This document shows positions 9,587-21,694 of a stretch of DNA of 64,000 bases, piece after piece. The notes under the pieces were generated by a model. The model was not told the DNA's origin. It ran no database searches and saw only the letters and a program-made list of their open reading frames with translations. The stretch's first letter is position 1. The number at the start of each line of letters is the position of its first letter. Source of the stretch: Paracoccaceae bacterium. Lineage in GTDB: Bacteria > Pseudomonadota > Alphaproteobacteria > Rhodobacterales > Rhodobacteraceae. Position numbers and translations under genes: made by a program. Location: contig WLWX01000001.1 of assembly GCA_012103375.1 (NCBI GenBank), positions 3,514,492 through 3,578,491 on the forward strand. The letters run 5' to 3'.

Positions 9587-9602
9587 CCGGTCAGTTGACC
9601 GG
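9587..9602. promoter_or_regulatory. inverted repeat upstream of rpsT
   Basis: CCGGTCAGTTGACCGG: 7-bp arms with a 2-bp centre, 55 bp upstream of the rpsT start and 78 bp downstream of the enoyl-CoA hydratase stop. It could be a protein-binding site or a leader hairpin of rpsT. No T-run follows on the minus strand, so it is not a standard terminator. Confidence 0.4.
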
Positions 9603-9679
9603 CAGACACATAGCCTTAAGCGGGCTCCACGCGCATGTACCGGGGCGGCATATGGGATTCGGCGCCGCTTGGAAAGACT

Positions 9680-10456
9680 TTATTTGTCGCGGAACTGCGC
9701 CTCGCGCTTTTCAACGAACGCGGCCATGCCTTCGCTTTGATCTTCGGTTGCGAACAGCGCCTGGAACATGCGGCGCTCAAACAGCAACCCCTCGGTCAGG
9801 TTGGTTTCATAGGCGCGGTTCACCGCCTCTTTCACCGCCATCGTGGCCAGCGCTGATTTCTCGACAATCTTTTCGGCCGCGGCCATCGCTTCATCCATCA
9901 GCTTCTTGGCCGGAACCACGCGACTGACAAGACCGGCGCGTTCGGCTTCCTCGGCACCCATGAAGCGGCCGGTCAGATGCATCTCCATCGACTTCGACTT
10001 GCCCACAAAATGGGTCAGCCGCTGGGTGCCGCCAATCCCGGCGATGACGCCCAGGTTGATCTCGGGCTGGCCGAATTTGGCCGTGTCCGCGGCGATGATG
10101 AAATCGCACATCATCGCCAGTTCACAGCCGCCGCCCAGCGCATAACCTGCGACGGCAGCGATAATCGGCTTGCGAGGTTTGGAGATTCGCGCGACCTCAT
10201 CCGCGAACATGTCGGACTTATAGACATCGACGAAGGATTTCTCGGCCATTTCGGTGATGTCGGCCCCGGCGGCAAAGGCTTTTTCGGACCCGGTCAGTAT
10301 GATGCAGCGGACCTTCTTGTCGGCTTCGGCCTCGTCCAAGGCCTGCGCCAGCTCGCCCAGCAACTTGGCGTTCAGTGCATTCAGGGCATCGGGGCGGTTC
10401 AGGCGGATCACCGCGACATGTTCGGTGACGTCGGAAATAATCGTGGTGAAGGCCAT
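9680..10456 (-). CDS. enoyl-CoA hydratase
   Basis: A 258-residue crotonase-fold enzyme that hydrates 2-enoyl-CoA to 3-hydroxyacyl-CoA. The oxyanion-hole segments '[12 protein letters not shown]' and '[18 protein letters not shown]' are present, as is the catalytic-Glu region '[20 protein letters not shown]'. Length is standard for short-chain enoyl-CoA hydratase (EchA/FadB1 type). It lies between mutM and rpsT on the same strand, 147 bp before rpsT. No other beta-oxidation gene is adjacent. Confidence 0.92.
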   Translation of the reverse strand: MAFTTIISDVTEHVAVIRLNRPDALNALNAKLLGELAQALDEAEADKKVRCIILTGSEKAFAAGADITEMAEKSFVDVYKSDMFADEVARISKPRKPIIAAVAGYALGGGCELAMMCDFIIAADTAKFGQPEINLGVIAGIGGTQRLTHFVGKSKSMEMHLTGRFMGAEEAERAGLVSRVVPAKKLMDEAMAAAEKIVEKSALATMAVKEAVNRAYETNLTEGLLFERRMFQALFATEDQSEGMAAFVEKREAQFRDK

Positions 10457-10518
10457 TCGGAAGCTCCGGTTGGGGCGATCAGGTCTATCTTGGTAGCACT
10501 CCGCGCGCGGTGATCAAG

Positions 10519-11370
10519 TCATCTCTGACACCGCGGGCAATAGAAAGACGACCGCCCCGACTGTGTGATCCGGGCGATGGCGCCGGTGCAATCCGGGGTC
10601 GGGCAGGGCTGATCTTCGCGGTCATAGACCCTGAAATTATGCTGGAAATACCCCAATTCCCCGTCCGCCCGGCGGTGATCCCGCAAGGAGGAGCCGCCCG
10701 CCTCAATCGCCTCACCCAATACATCGCGGATCAGCGGCACCAGGGATGCAACGCGTGATTTGCCAAGTTGCCCGGTCAACCGCTTGGGAGAGATTCGTGC
10801 CCGATAAAGCACCTCGCAGACATAGATATTGCCCAGCCCCGCAACGATCCGCTGGTCCAGAAGCGCCGATTTGACCGGGGTGCGGCGGCCCTTGAACGCG
10901 CTGATCAGATGATCGGCGTGAAACGCATTGCCCAGCGGTTCCGGGCCCAGCTTGTCCAGCAGCCAATGCGAGTCGACCGCCCCGGTCGCGATCAGATCCA
11001 TCGCCCCAAAGCGGCGGGCGTCGTTGAAGGTGACGCGCGCGCCGCCCTCTATATGCAGCACAACATGGTCGTGTTTTGCAGGCGCGGGGTGGTCGTAGTG
11101 GAAATCGCCGATTGTTAGGCCAGAGACCTGCATTCGCCCCGACATCCCCAGATGCACGATCAGCGTCTCGCCCGTGTCCAGATCAACCAGCAGGTATTTC
11201 GACCGCCGCCCAAGCCGCACCACCCGCGCCCCGCTCAGCCGATCCGCCATGCCCGGCGGGAACGGCCAGCGTAGATCGGGGCGGTTCACCTGAGCCCGCG
11301 CAATCACGGCCCCTTCCATCGCAGGGATCAGGCCACGGCGGACGGTTTCAACCTCGGGCAGTTCAGGCAT
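10519..11370 (-). CDS. mutM: formamidopyrimidine-DNA glycosylase
   Basis: A 283-residue bifunctional DNA glycosylase/AP lyase removing 8-oxoguanine and FapyG. The N-terminus '[14 protein letters not shown]' supplies the catalytic Pro2 and Glu3. The conserved 'VHLGMSGRM' is present, and the C-terminal zinc finger is intact (CPTPDC ... CPRC). It is transcribed divergently from ubiE with 95 bp between, an arrangement widespread in alphaproteobacteria. Confidence 0.96.
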   Translation of the reverse strand: MPELPEVETVRRGLIPAMEGAVIARAQVNRPDLRWPFPPGMADRLSGARVVRLGRRSKYLLVDLDTGETLIVHLGMSGRMQVSGLTIGDFHYDHPAPAKHDHVVLHIEGGARVTFNDARRFGAMDLIATGAVDSHWLLDKLGPEPLGNAFHADHLISAFKGRRTPVKSALLDQRIVAGLGNIYVCEVLYRARISPKRLTGQLGKSRVASLVPLIRDVLGEAIEAGGSSLRDHRRADGELGYFQHNFRVYDREDQPCPTPDCTGAIARITQSGRSSFYCPRCQR

Positions 11371-11465
11371 GGCGACTCCGGTCAGGACGCCGCATTGCAG
11401 CGCGGCGGTTGCACCCTATAAGAAGGGTGAGTTTTCAAGGGATCACAAGGGCGATCAGTAGGGCG

Positions 11466-12212
11466 ATGAGCGACGACAAGACGACTCATTTCGGCGCAAA
11501 GACCGTGGCCGAAGGCGACAAGGCCGGGCTGGTCCACGGGGTCTTTACCAATGTTGCGTCGAAATATGACGTGATGAACGACGTGATGAGCCTGGGCATC
11601 CATCGGCTGTGGAAAGACGCGATGATGGACTGGCTGGCGCCGCGCGCGGGTCAGCGGCTGCTGGATGTTGCGGGCGGCACCGGCGACATCGCCTTCCGGT
11701 TCCTCAAACGCGCCGGCATGGCCGAGGCGGTCGTGCTGGACATGACCGAGAGCATGCTGATCGAAGGGCGCAAACGGGCCGAGGCCGAAGCCCTGGCCGA
11801 CCGTCTGGACTGGATCGTCGGCGATGCCATGGCCCTGCCGTTCGAGGATGCCAGCTTCGACCGCTATACAATCAGCTTCGGCATCCGCAACGTCACCCGG
11901 ATCGGCGATGCGCTGGCCGAGGCATTCCGCGTCCTGCGCCCCGGTGGGCGGCTGGTCGTTCTGGAATTCTCTCAACTGCCAGTGCCGGGCCTGCAAAAGG
12001 CCTATGACGCCTATTCCTACAACGTCATCCCCCGGATGGGGCAGCTGGTGGCGGGGGATCGCGACAGCTATCAGTATCTGGTCGAAAGCATCCGCAAATT
12101 CCCGGATCAGGAGGCGTTCACCGCAATGATCCGCGACGCGGGGTTTGACAACGTCAGCTATCGCAACCTGTCCATGGGCATCGCAGCGCTGCATTCGGGC
12201 TGGAAAATCTGA
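11466..12212 (+). CDS. ubiE: bifunctional demethylmenaquinone/2-polyprenyl-benzoquinol C-methyltransferase
   Basis: A 248-residue SAM-dependent methyltransferase of ubiquinone synthesis. The ATG at 11466 ([10 protein letters not shown]) is chosen over an upstream in-frame extension that runs into the mutM promoter region. Motif I '[15 protein letters not shown]' and the family-specific '[11 protein letters not shown]' are clear. The stop is one base before the ubiB start codon, so the two genes form an operon. Confidence 0.96.
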   Translation: MSDDKTTHFGAKTVAEGDKAGLVHGVFTNVASKYDVMNDVMSLGIHRLWKDAMMDWLAPRAGQRLLDVAGGTGDIAFRFLKRAGMAEAVVLDMTESMLIEGRKRAEAEALADRLDWIVGDAMALPFEDASFDRYTISFGIRNVTRIGDALAEAFRVLRPGGRLVVLEFSQLPVPGLQKAYDAYSYNVIPRMGQLVAGDRDSYQYLVESIRKFPDQEAFTAMIRDAGFDNVSYRNLSMGIAALHSGWKI

Positions 12213-12213
12213 C

Positions 12214-13743
12214 ATGCGCGGGCCCCACAACATCTGGCGGCTGATCCGCACCGGGGCGACCTTCCAGCGCACCGGGGCGATGGGCGTCGTGCTGGACGCG
12301 ATGGAGGCTCCGGCCCCGATCCGGATGGCGGCACGGGTGCTGGGGCTGCCATTTGCCTGGCTGGGGCTGAAAGGCGATCCGTCGCTGCCGCCGGTGACGC
12401 GCGCACTGACCGCGCTGGGCCCGGCCTATATCAAGTTCGGTCAGATCCTGTCGACACGTCCCGATGTGGTCGGCGACGATCTGGCCCTGCAATTGCAGGT
12501 GCTGCAGGACAAGTTGGCCCCGTTTTCGACCGCCGAAGCCCGGGCCGAGGTGGAACGCGAATTGGGCGAACCGGTCGAGGCGCTGTTCTCTGACTTTTCC
12601 GATTCCGTCGCCGCAGCCTCCATCGCGCAGGTCCACCGGGCGCATCGCGCTGATACGGGCGCGCGGGTTGCCGTCAAAGTTCTGCGCCCCGGCATCGAAA
12701 AGGCGTTCCGCAAGGATATCAACGCCTTCTATTTCGTTGCTCGCGTGGTCGAGGTTCTGTCGCCCTCGTCCCGCCGCCTGCACCCCACGGACGTGATCGC
12801 CCATTTCGAAGGCGTCGTGATGGGAGAGCTGGACCTCAGGCTGGAAAGCGCCAGCGCCTCGGAATTCGCCGACAATACCGAAGGCGATGATCATTTCGTC
12901 GTGCCGCGCGTTATCTGGGGTCTGTCGGCGCGCCGGGTGATGACCCTGGACTGGGCCGAGGGGATCGCGGCCAATGATCTGGCCGCCATCGACGCGGCCG
13001 GTCATGATCGCGCGGCCCTGGCCGAGCGTATCCTGCGGATGTTCCTGCAACACGCCCTGCGCGACGGGTTCTTCCACGCCGACATGCATCAGGGGAACCT
13101 GAAGGTTGCCGAAAACGGCGACGTGATCGCGCTGGACTTTGGGATCATGGGGCGGATCGACGATTATACCCGCCGGGTCTATGCCGAGATCCTGTTCGGC
13201 TTCATCCGCCGCGATTACCGCCGCGTCGCCGAGGTGCATTTTGAGGCTGGCTATGTCCCCGCAGACCGCGACATCGACGAATTCGCGCGCGCACTCAGGG
13301 CAGTGGGAGAGCCGATTTTCGGCATGGATGCCACCCGGATCTCGATGGTGCATCTTTTGACCTATCTCTTTGAAGTCACGGAACGTTTCGGCATGGAAAC
13401 CCGGACCGAGCTGATTTTGCTGCAGCGCACCATGGTGGTTGTCGAAGGGGTGGCACGCTCGCTGGATCCGCATATCAACATCTGGGATGTCGCCCGGCCC
13501 GTGGTTGAAGGCTATATCGCTGACAACATCGGCCCCAAGGCGGCGATCCGCGATCTGGGGCGGACCCTGCAGGTGCTGGGCCGGTTCGGGCCAAGGCTGC
13601 CGCAGGTGGTGGAAGCCGCCCTGATCCGGCAGACGAAAGAACCGCCCGAACCGGCGCGCCCATCACCCTGGCGCGCTGTGGGCTGGGCCGCGCTGGGCGG
13701 GGCGATCGCGCTGGGCGCGGTCTGGATCGCAACCGCGCTCTGA
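12214..13743 (+). CDS. ubiB: ubiquinone biosynthesis regulatory protein kinase UbiB
   Basis: A 509-residue ABC1/ADCK atypical kinase-like ATPase required for ubiquinone synthesis. It has the hallmark 'YIKFGQILSTRPD' (KxGQ motif), 'VAVKVLRPGIEKAF', the catalytic-loop equivalent 'HADMHQGNL' and 'ALDFGIMG'. A single hydrophobic C-terminal segment (WAALGGAIALGAVWIATAL) anchors it to the inner membrane. It follows ubiE directly. Start MRGPHNIW at 12214. Confidence 0.95.
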   Translation: MRGPHNIWRLIRTGATFQRTGAMGVVLDAMEAPAPIRMAARVLGLPFAWLGLKGDPSLPPVTRALTALGPAYIKFGQILSTRPDVVGDDLALQLQVLQDKLAPFSTAEARAEVERELGEPVEALFSDFSDSVAAASIAQVHRAHRADTGARVAVKVLRPGIEKAFRKDINAFYFVARVVEVLSPSSRRLHPTDVIAHFEGVVMGELDLRLESASASEFADNTEGDDHFVVPRVIWGLSARRVMTLDWAEGIAANDLAAIDAAGHDRAALAERILRMFLQHALRDGFFHADMHQGNLKVAENGDVIALDFGIMGRIDDYTRRVYAEILFGFIRRDYRRVAEVHFEAGYVPADRDIDEFARALRAVGEPIFGMDATRISMVHLLTYLFEVTERFGMETRTELILLQRTMVVVEGVARSLDPHINIWDVARPVVEGYIADNIGPKAAIRDLGRTLQVLGRFGPRLPQVVEAALIRQTKEPPEPARPSPWRAVGWAALGGAIALGAVWIATAL

Positions 13744-13853
13744 TAATCCAGGGAACCCGGGCGCGCGCCTTGTTGGCCTGAACCCGATGGGCCACAAAAT
13801 ATAGTGTCCATCGCGTGACAATCCCCTGCAAAAACGGTAGAAATCGCGCGTGA

Positions 13854-16289
<2,436 letters not shown>

Positions 16290-16409
16290 GGGGGGTCATA
16301 CCCCTGTCTGGATTATCGCTTTGGCGCATGTCTCGACGGGCGGTTCCACAGCGGCCCGCGATTGGCGAAACGCAGTGGAATAGGGTCTAATTACCGGGAT
16401 CGCCCCGCA

Positions 16410-17384
16410 TCAGGCAGCGATCTGGCGCGCCTTTTCTACCAGAACCTCGGCCTGACGTATCGACGCATAGTCGATAAGGCGACCGTCCAGCGATACGGCG
16501 CCTTTGCCCTCGGCCTCGGCTGCGGCCATGGCCTCCAGAATGCGGTTGGCCTTGGTGACTTCTGCGTCCGAGGGGCTCATCACTTCATTGGCCAGGGCAA
16601 TCTGGCTGGGGTGAATGGCCCATTTCCCCTCACACCCCAGAACCGCAGCGCGATAGGCGGCGGCCCGGTATCCTTCGGGGTCTGAAAAATCACCGAATGG
16701 GCCGTCGATCGGGCGCAGTCCGTTGGCACGCGCCGCGACCACCATATTGGCGATGGCCGAATGCCACATGTCGCCCCAGTGCACCTGCCGTGCGCCGTCT
16801 TCGGCGGGGTCAGTCAGGACGGCATAGTTTTCGTTCACCCCGCCGATCACCGTGGTCCGCGCGCGCATGCTGGCGGCATAATCGGCCACGCCGAAATGCA
16901 GGCTTTCGTTGCGGGCCGAGGCACCGGCAATCTCACTGACATTCTGCATGCCCAATGCGGTCTCGATGATGTGTTCGAACCCGATCCGTTTGCGCAGGCC
17001 CACGGCGTCTTCGATCTGGGTCACCAGCATGTCGACGGCATAGACATCGGCGGCGGTTCCGACCTTGGGGAACATGATCAGATCCAGACGCTCGCCCGCC
17101 TGTTCGACGATGTCGACCACGTCGCGGTACATGAAGTGGGTGTCCAATCCGTTGATTCGAATCGACATCGTCTTGGTGTTCCAGTCGACCTGGTTCAACG
17201 CCTTGATGATGTTCTTGCGCGCGCCTTCCTTCTCATCCGGTGCAACCGCGTCTTCAAGGTCAAGGAAGATCACGTCGACGTCGGATTGCGCCGCTTTTTC
17301 AAACAGTTGCGGCTGGCTTCCCGGAACGGCAAGTTCGCTGCGATTCAGCCGTGCGGGGGCTAGTTGGATGGGATAAAAACTCAT
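16410..17384 (-). CDS. mclA: L-malyl-CoA lyase (serine-cycle MclA type)
   Basis: A 324-residue HpcH/HpaI aldolase that cleaves L-malyl-CoA to acetyl-CoA and glyoxylate. Recognisable segments are 'RLNRSELAVPGSQPQLFEKAA', 'VIFLDLEDAVAPDEKE', 'IETALGMQNVSEIA' and 'RPIDGPFGDFSDPEGY'. These follow the methylotroph MclA pattern more closely than the ethylmalonyl-pathway Mcl1 pattern. The start MSFYPIQ at 17384 is chosen over 17456, which adds 24 atypical residues. It lies downstream of the LuxR-type regulator and faces away from sga-mtkAB. Confidence 0.9.
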   Translation of the reverse strand: MSFYPIQLAPARLNRSELAVPGSQPQLFEKAAQSDVDVIFLDLEDAVAPDEKEGARKNIIKALNQVDWNTKTMSIRINGLDTHFMYRDVVDIVEQAGERLDLIMFPKVGTAADVYAVDMLVTQIEDAVGLRKRIGFEHIIETALGMQNVSEIAGASARNESLHFGVADYAASMRARTTVIGGVNENYAVLTDPAEDGARQVHWGDMWHSAIANMVVAARANGLRPIDGPFGDFSDPEGYRAAAYRAAVLGCEGKWAIHPSQIALANEVMSPSDAEVTKANRILEAMAAAEAEGKGAVSLDGRLIDYASIRQAEVLVEKARQIAA

Positions 17385-17496
17385 GTCTGACCGCTCCTGT
17401 GTGTCTGGTCGATTGGCATGGCGCTCAGACAAATGGCGGAAAATCTGATCTGTCAAGAAATTTTATTGCGTACAGTCGCATGCAAACGAAACAAGA

Positions 17497-18117
17497 TTAC
17501 AGGTCGCTTTGCCCGCCCGGAACCCGGTTCGAATAGTAAAACGCAATCGCCTGCGCACGGTTGCGAACCGACAGTTTCTCGTAAAGATTCGACAGGTGGA
17601 ATTTCACCGTGTTGGTCGAGATTCCAAGCTCTTTCGCAAGCTCTCGGTTGGTCAGCCCCTTGGACAGCGCTTCAAGCGTCGCGCGTTCCTTGCGCGACAG
17701 GCTGTGGATCGGATCGTTCTGCAATTCGCGCACATCGATGAAGGGAAAGACCATCTTGCCGCTGGCCACCTCGGCGCAGCACTTCAGCAGGTCGTCAACC
17801 TCATCCCCGCGCGCGGCAAACCCGGCCGCCCCCGCCGTCATGGCCAGCCGGGGCAGATCGCGCGCGTCATCGCCATAGACGACCAGGCGCGGCGCGTTCT
17901 CCTGTTCGCGCAACACCTCGATCAGTTTCGCACCGCCCAGAACCGGCAAGTTCCAGTCGATCACGCCGATCTGAACCGGGACGCGCATGACCGTGCCCAG
18001 AAACCCCTCGGCCGTGGCCGAGGTGGCCACCAGCGAAAACCGCGGGTCACGCTCAAACAGTTCGGACATGGCCGACAGAACCAGGGGATTGCTGTCCGCC
18101 AGCATGACGTCAATCAA
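17497..18117 (-). CDS. LuxR/NarL-type response regulator with degenerate receiver
   Basis: A 206-residue protein with an N-terminal receiver-like domain and a C-terminal LuxR helix-turn-helix ('LSRKERATLEALSKGLTNREL ' region through 'NTVKFHLSNLYEKLSVRNR'). The phospho-acceptor-type Asp is in 'GVIDWNLPVLGG'. The usual acidic pair reads 'ADS', and the conserved Lys is replaced in 'GFAARGD', so classical phosphorylation is doubtful. No histidine kinase is nearby. It sits between mclA (112 bp downstream, same strand) and the divergent sga-mtkAB-hpr operon, so it probably controls both. The intergenic region holds three inverted repeats. Confidence 0.85.
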   Translation of the reverse strand: MIDVMLADSNPLVLSAMSELFERDPRFSLVATSATAEGFLGTVMRVPVQIGVIDWNLPVLGGAKLIEVLREQENAPRLVVYGDDARDLPRLAMTAGAAGFAARGDEVDDLLKCCAEVASGKMVFPFIDVRELQNDPIHSLSRKERATLEALSKGLTNRELAKELGISTNTVKFHLSNLYEKLSVRNRAQAIAFYYSNRVPGGQSDL

Positions 18118-18188
18118 GGTGCGTAACTCCTACCATGCTGATAAACAACGGATAATCTCAACTAACTACCTATTCAGGCAGGGTCAAT

Positions 18189-18235
18189 TTCGGTATACAA
18201 CCGAATACTTACCCATATGGGTGGGATCTTTCCCA
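18189..18235. promoter_or_regulatory. cluster of inverted repeats in divergent promoter region (candidate operator)
   Basis: Three adjacent inverted repeats lie between the LuxR-type regulator and the aminotransferase gene. TTCGGT-ATACA-ACCGAA is at 18189-18205. The 12-bp palindrome ACCCATATGGGT is at 18211-18222. TGGGA-TCTT-TCCCA is at 18222-18235. The spacing and location suggest binding by the adjacent regulator, autoregulating it and controlling the serine-cycle genes on both sides. This is inference; the symmetry itself is directly visible. Confidence 0.5.
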
Positions 18236-18340
18236 TCCTATTAGATACCCAAAAGCAGGAGTATCCTACGTTGCGCCATCGCTCAACTGCGGATTTCCTG
18301 AACCCAGGACGCAACCGCTGAACCTGACAAGGATGTACGC

Positions 18341-19594
18341 ATGTCGGCTGAAATCTTTCCAAAGCTGGAAATCCCCAACACGATCGCCGCCGGCCCCGGC
18401 CCCGGAAACACGGATCCGCGCGTCCTGTCTGCCTTTGCAGGCGCGGGCGTTGCCGACCACATGCAGGGCGACGTTCTGCGCGGGATGGTCGAATGCAAGC
18501 ATATGCTGCGTCAGATCTGGGGCACCGACAACACCCACACCTTCGGGGTTGCCGGAACCGGGTGGAGCGGTCTGGACATGATGTTCGCGGCAATCCGCCC
18601 CGGTGACACCGTGGTTGCATTCGCCAATGGCACGTTCTCGGGCATTGACGCCCTGACCCTGCGGATGAAGGCAGCGACGGGCGAAGAACTGGCCGCCAAC
18701 AGCCTGAACCCCGATGCGGCCAGCGTCGCGGTGGTCGACGTGCCCAACGGCACCTCTGTCACGGGGGCTGACGTCGACGCGGCCCTTGCCGAACACAAAC
18801 CGAAATGGGCGTTCATGGCCCATTGGGAAACCGGATCAGGCCGGATCAACGACATCAGGGGCTTTTCAGACGCCTGCGAGCGCCACGGCGTCATGGGTCT
18901 GGTCGACGCCGTATCCTCGCTGGGGGTGGAGGATTTCCGCATCGACGATCTGCCCGGCGTCGCAGCCTGGGCATCCTGTCCGCAAAAGGGCATCTGCTGC
19001 CTGCCGCTGACATATGCGCCGGTCAGTTTCACCGACGCCTATATCGAGGAACTGCAAGCCTCTGGCACCCGCAGCTTTGTGCACCACCCAATATTGGAAG
19101 CTCGTCACTGGGGCATTATTGATGGCCAGAATGTGGAAAAGGGCACTTATCACCGGACGCACTCCCCCTATGCCGTTTCAGCCTTTCACGAAGCCTTGCG
19201 GATCACGCTGGAACAGACGATCCCGCAACGTGCCGCTGACTACGCGTTCCACGAAAAGGTTCTGCGCGAAGCGGTGGTTGCCATGGGCTGCAAGGTCACC
19301 TCGAACATGACCAGTCTGGTGGTGCTGAACCTGCCGGACGATCTGGCCGGGCAAGAGATGGCGCTGGTACAAACCTGCCGCGCCGCTGGCTTTGGTATCT
19401 GGCCGACACTGTCCGCCCCGGTTCAGATCCGCATCGGCATCCTGAATCTTCTGACGCCTGCCGCGATAACCGACATCGTCACGCGCTTTGCCGATGCGAT
19501 CCGCGCGCAGGGCGGAACCGTCGATCAGGATGCAGTCGACACGGTTCTGAACCACCATTACGCCGCAGCAATCGCAGCAATCGCAGCAGAATAG
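18341..19594 (+). CDS. class V PLP aminotransferase, probable serine-glyoxylate aminotransferase
   Basis: A 417-residue alanine-glyoxylate/serine-glyoxylate-type aminotransferase. '[12 protein letters not shown]' (residues about 18-29) is the substrate-binding loop, Asp189 lies in '[10 protein letters not shown]', and the PLP lysine is Lys216 in 'SCPQKGICC'. In the serine cycle this activity converts serine plus glyoxylate to hydroxypyruvate plus glycine, which fits the downstream malate thiokinase and hydroxypyruvate reductase and the divergent mclA. The sequence is not a close match to the methylotroph enzyme I recall, so an aspartate-glyoxylate or 2-aminoethylphosphonate-like substrate remains possible. 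A GACAAGGATG ribosome-binding region precedes the ATG. Confidence 0.78.
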   Translation: MSAEIFPKLEIPNTIAAGPGPGNTDPRVLSAFAGAGVADHMQGDVLRGMVECKHMLRQIWGTDNTHTFGVAGTGWSGLDMMFAAIRPGDTVVAFANGTFSGIDALTLRMKAATGEELAANSLNPDAASVAVVDVPNGTSVTGADVDAALAEHKPKWAFMAHWETGSGRINDIRGFSDACERHGVMGLVDAVSSLGVEDFRIDDLPGVAAWASCPQKGICCLPLTYAPVSFTDAYIEELQASGTRSFVHHPILEARHWGIIDGQNVEKGTYHRTHSPYAVSAFHEALRITLEQTIPQRAADYAFHEKVLREAVVAMGCKVTSNMTSLVVLNLPDDLAGQEMALVQTCRAAGFGIWPTLSAPVQIRIGILNLLTPAAITDIVTRFADAIRAQGGTVDQDAVDTVLNHHYAAAIAAIAAE

Positions 19595-19607
19595 AGGGGC
19601 GCGGCCA

Positions 19608-20807
19608 ATGGATATCCACGAATATCAGGCCAAGGAAATCCTGTCGAACTTCGGCGTCGATGTCCCGGGCGGCGCCCTGGCCTACAGCCCCGAACAAGCC
19701 GCCTATCGGGCGCGCGAACTGGGGGGCGATAAATGGATCGTCAAGGCGCAGGTCCACGCCGGCGGGCGTGGCAAAGCCGGTGGCGTCAAGCTGTGTTCCA
19801 GTGAAAGCGAAATCCAGGAAGCCTGCGAAGGCATGTTCGGCAAGAAACTGGTGACCCATCAGACCGGCCCCGAAGGCAAGGGAATCTACCGCGTCTATGT
19901 CGAAGCCGCCGTGCCGATTGACCGCGAAATCTACCTCGGGTTCGTTCTGGACCGCACCAGCCAGCGGGTGATGATCGTCGCCAGCCGCGAAGGCGGCATG
20001 GAGATCGAGGAGATCTCGGCAGAAAAACCCGACAGCATCGTGCGCTCAACCGTTGAACCCGCCGTGGGCCTGCAGGATTTCCAATGCCGCGAGATTGCGT
20101 TCAAGCTGGGCCTGGAACCGGCCCTGACCGCGCAGATGGTGCGCACGCTCAAGGGTTGTTACCGGGCCTTCACCGAGCACGACGCCACGATGGTCGAGAT
20201 TAACCCCCTGGTTGTGACCGGCGACAGTCGCATCCTGGCGCTTGATGCCAAGATGACCTTTGACGACAACGCGCTGTTTCGCCATCCTCAGATTTCGGAA
20301 CTGCGCGACAAATCCCAGGAAGACCCGCGCGAAAGCCGCGCCGCCGATCGCGGGCTGTCCTATGTCGGGCTGGAAGGCAACATCGGCTGTATCGTCAACG
20401 GTGCCGGTCTGGCCATGGCCACAATGGACACCATCAAACTGGCAGGCGGCGAACCGGCCAACTTCCTGGACATCGGCGGCGGCGCCACGCCCGAACGCGT
20501 GGCCAAAGCCTTCCGCCTGGTGATGTCCGACAACAATGTCGAGGCGATCCTCGTCAACATATTCGCCGGGATAAACCGCTGCGACTGGGTCGCCGAAGGT
20601 GTTGTTCAGGCCCTGAGAGAGGTTCAGGTCGACGTGCCGGTCATCGTGCGCTTGGCGGGCACCAATGTGAAAGAGGGTCAGAAGATCCTCGCCGGGTCCG
20701 GCCTGCCCATCATCCGCGCCAACACGCTGATGGAAGCGGCCGAACGGGCCGTCGGCGCCTGGCGCAACGATCTTGATCAAGCCACACGGGTAAGGGCCGT
20801 CACATGA
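19608..20807 (+). CDS. mtkA: malate-CoA ligase (malate thiokinase) beta subunit
   Basis: A 399-residue ATP-grasp subunit related to succinyl-CoA synthetase beta. It begins '[17 protein letters not shown]' and contains '[18 protein letters not shown]', 'MVEINPLVV', '[19 protein letters not shown]' and '[17 protein letters not shown]'. The [11 protein letters not shown] segment resembles malate thiokinase rather than SucC. With mtkB it makes malyl-CoA from malate, CoA and ATP, the substrate of mclA. It starts 13 bp after the aminotransferase stop and overlaps mtkB by 4 bp. Confidence 0.92.
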   Translation: MDIHEYQAKEILSNFGVDVPGGALAYSPEQAAYRARELGGDKWIVKAQVHAGGRGKAGGVKLCSSESEIQEACEGMFGKKLVTHQTGPEGKGIYRVYVEAAVPIDREIYLGFVLDRTSQRVMIVASREGGMEIEEISAEKPDSIVRSTVEPAVGLQDFQCREIAFKLGLEPALTAQMVRTLKGCYRAFTEHDATMVEINPLVVTGDSRILALDAKMTFDDNALFRHPQISELRDKSQEDPRESRAADRGLSYVGLEGNIGCIVNGAGLAMATMDTIKLAGGEPANFLDIGGGATPERVAKAFRLVMSDNNVEAILVNIFAGINRCDWVAEGVVQALREVQVDVPVIVRLAGTNVKEGQKILAGSGLPIIRANTLMEAAERAVGAWRNDLDQATRVRAVT

Positions 20808-21694
20808 GCATCTTTCTTGACCGCGACACCAAGGTAATCGTGCAGGGCATCACGGGACGCATGGCCCGGTTTCACACCAAGGATATGCTCGATTATGGCA
20901 CAAACCTTGTCGGTGGCGTGGTGCCGGGCAAGGCGGGTGAGCGTGTCGAGGGCGTTCCGGTTTTTGACACGGTCAAGGACGCTGTCGCCAAAACCGGGGC
21001 CGAAGCCTCGCTTGTTTTCGTGCCGCCGCCTTTCGCAGCGGATTCGATCATGGAGGCCGCCGACGGCGGTATCCGCTTTTGCGTCTGCATCACCGACGGA
21101 ATTCCCGCGCAGGACATGATCCGGGTCAAGCGCTATATGAAGCGCTATCCCAAAGATCGCCGCATGGTGCTGACCGGCCCGAACTGCGCCGGCACGATCA
21201 GCCCCGGCAAGGCACTTCTGGGCATCATGCCCGGTCATATCTATCTGCCCGGCAATGTCGGCATCATCGGACGCTCGGGCACATTGGGGTACGAGGCTGC
21301 CGCCCAGCTGAAGGAACGCGGCATCGGCGTGTCGACCAGCGTGGGCATTGGCGGCGATCCGATCAACGGATCCTCTTTCAAGGATATCCTTGAACGCTTC
21401 GAACAGGACGACGACACCCATGTCATCGCGATGATCGGCGAAATCGGTGGCCCGCAGGAAGCCGAAGCGGCCGGGTTCATCCGCAACAGAATCACCAAGC
21501 CCGTCGTCGCCTATGTGGCCGGCCTGACCGCACCGAAGGGGCGCACCATGGGGCATGCGGGCGCGATCATCTCGGCCTTTGGGGAAAGCGCTTCGGAAAA
21601 GGTCGAGATCCTGTCAGCCGCCGGGGTGACCGTGGCCGAAAACCCCGCCGTCATCGGCGAAACGATTGCGACCGTCATGGGTCAGGCCGCGTGA
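20804..21694 (+). CDS. mtkB: malate-CoA ligase (malate thiokinase) alpha subunit
   Basis: A 296-residue CoA-binding subunit related to succinyl-CoA synthetase alpha. It shows '[19 protein letters not shown]', the CoA-binding '[14 protein letters not shown]', and the phosphohistidine site in '[12 protein letters not shown]'. The ATG overlaps the mtkA stop, and the stop TGA overlaps the ATG of the interrupted hydroxypyruvate reductase gene (TGATG), showing one tightly coupled operon. The pairing with mtkA and mclA defines a malyl-CoA route. Confidence 0.93.
   Translation: MSIFLDRDTKVIVQGITGRMARFHTKDMLDYGTNLVGGVVPGKAGERVEGVPVFDTVKDAVAKTGAEASLVFVPPPFAADSIMEAADGGIRFCVCITDGIPAQDMIRVKRYMKRYPKDRRMVLTGPNCAGTISPGKALLGIMPGHIYLPGNVGIIGRSGTLGYEAAAQLKERGIGVSTSVGIGGDPINGSSFKDILERFEQDDDTHVIAMIGEIGGPQEAEAAGFIRNRITKPVVAYVAGLTAPKGRTMGHAGAIISAFGESASEKVEILSAAGVTVAENPAVIGETIATVMGQAA

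Noticed and set aside
7071-9680. Replication origin next to dnaA
   Set aside because: The gaps around dnaA, dnaN and rpsT were read for TTATCCACA-like boxes and AT-rich unwinding stretches; none form a cluster. oriC is probably elsewhere in this lineage.
17440-17490. TTGCGTAC...GCATGCAA palindrome upstream of mclA as an operator
   Set aside because: Only five of eight arm positions are symmetrical; too weak compared with the repeats at 18189-18235.
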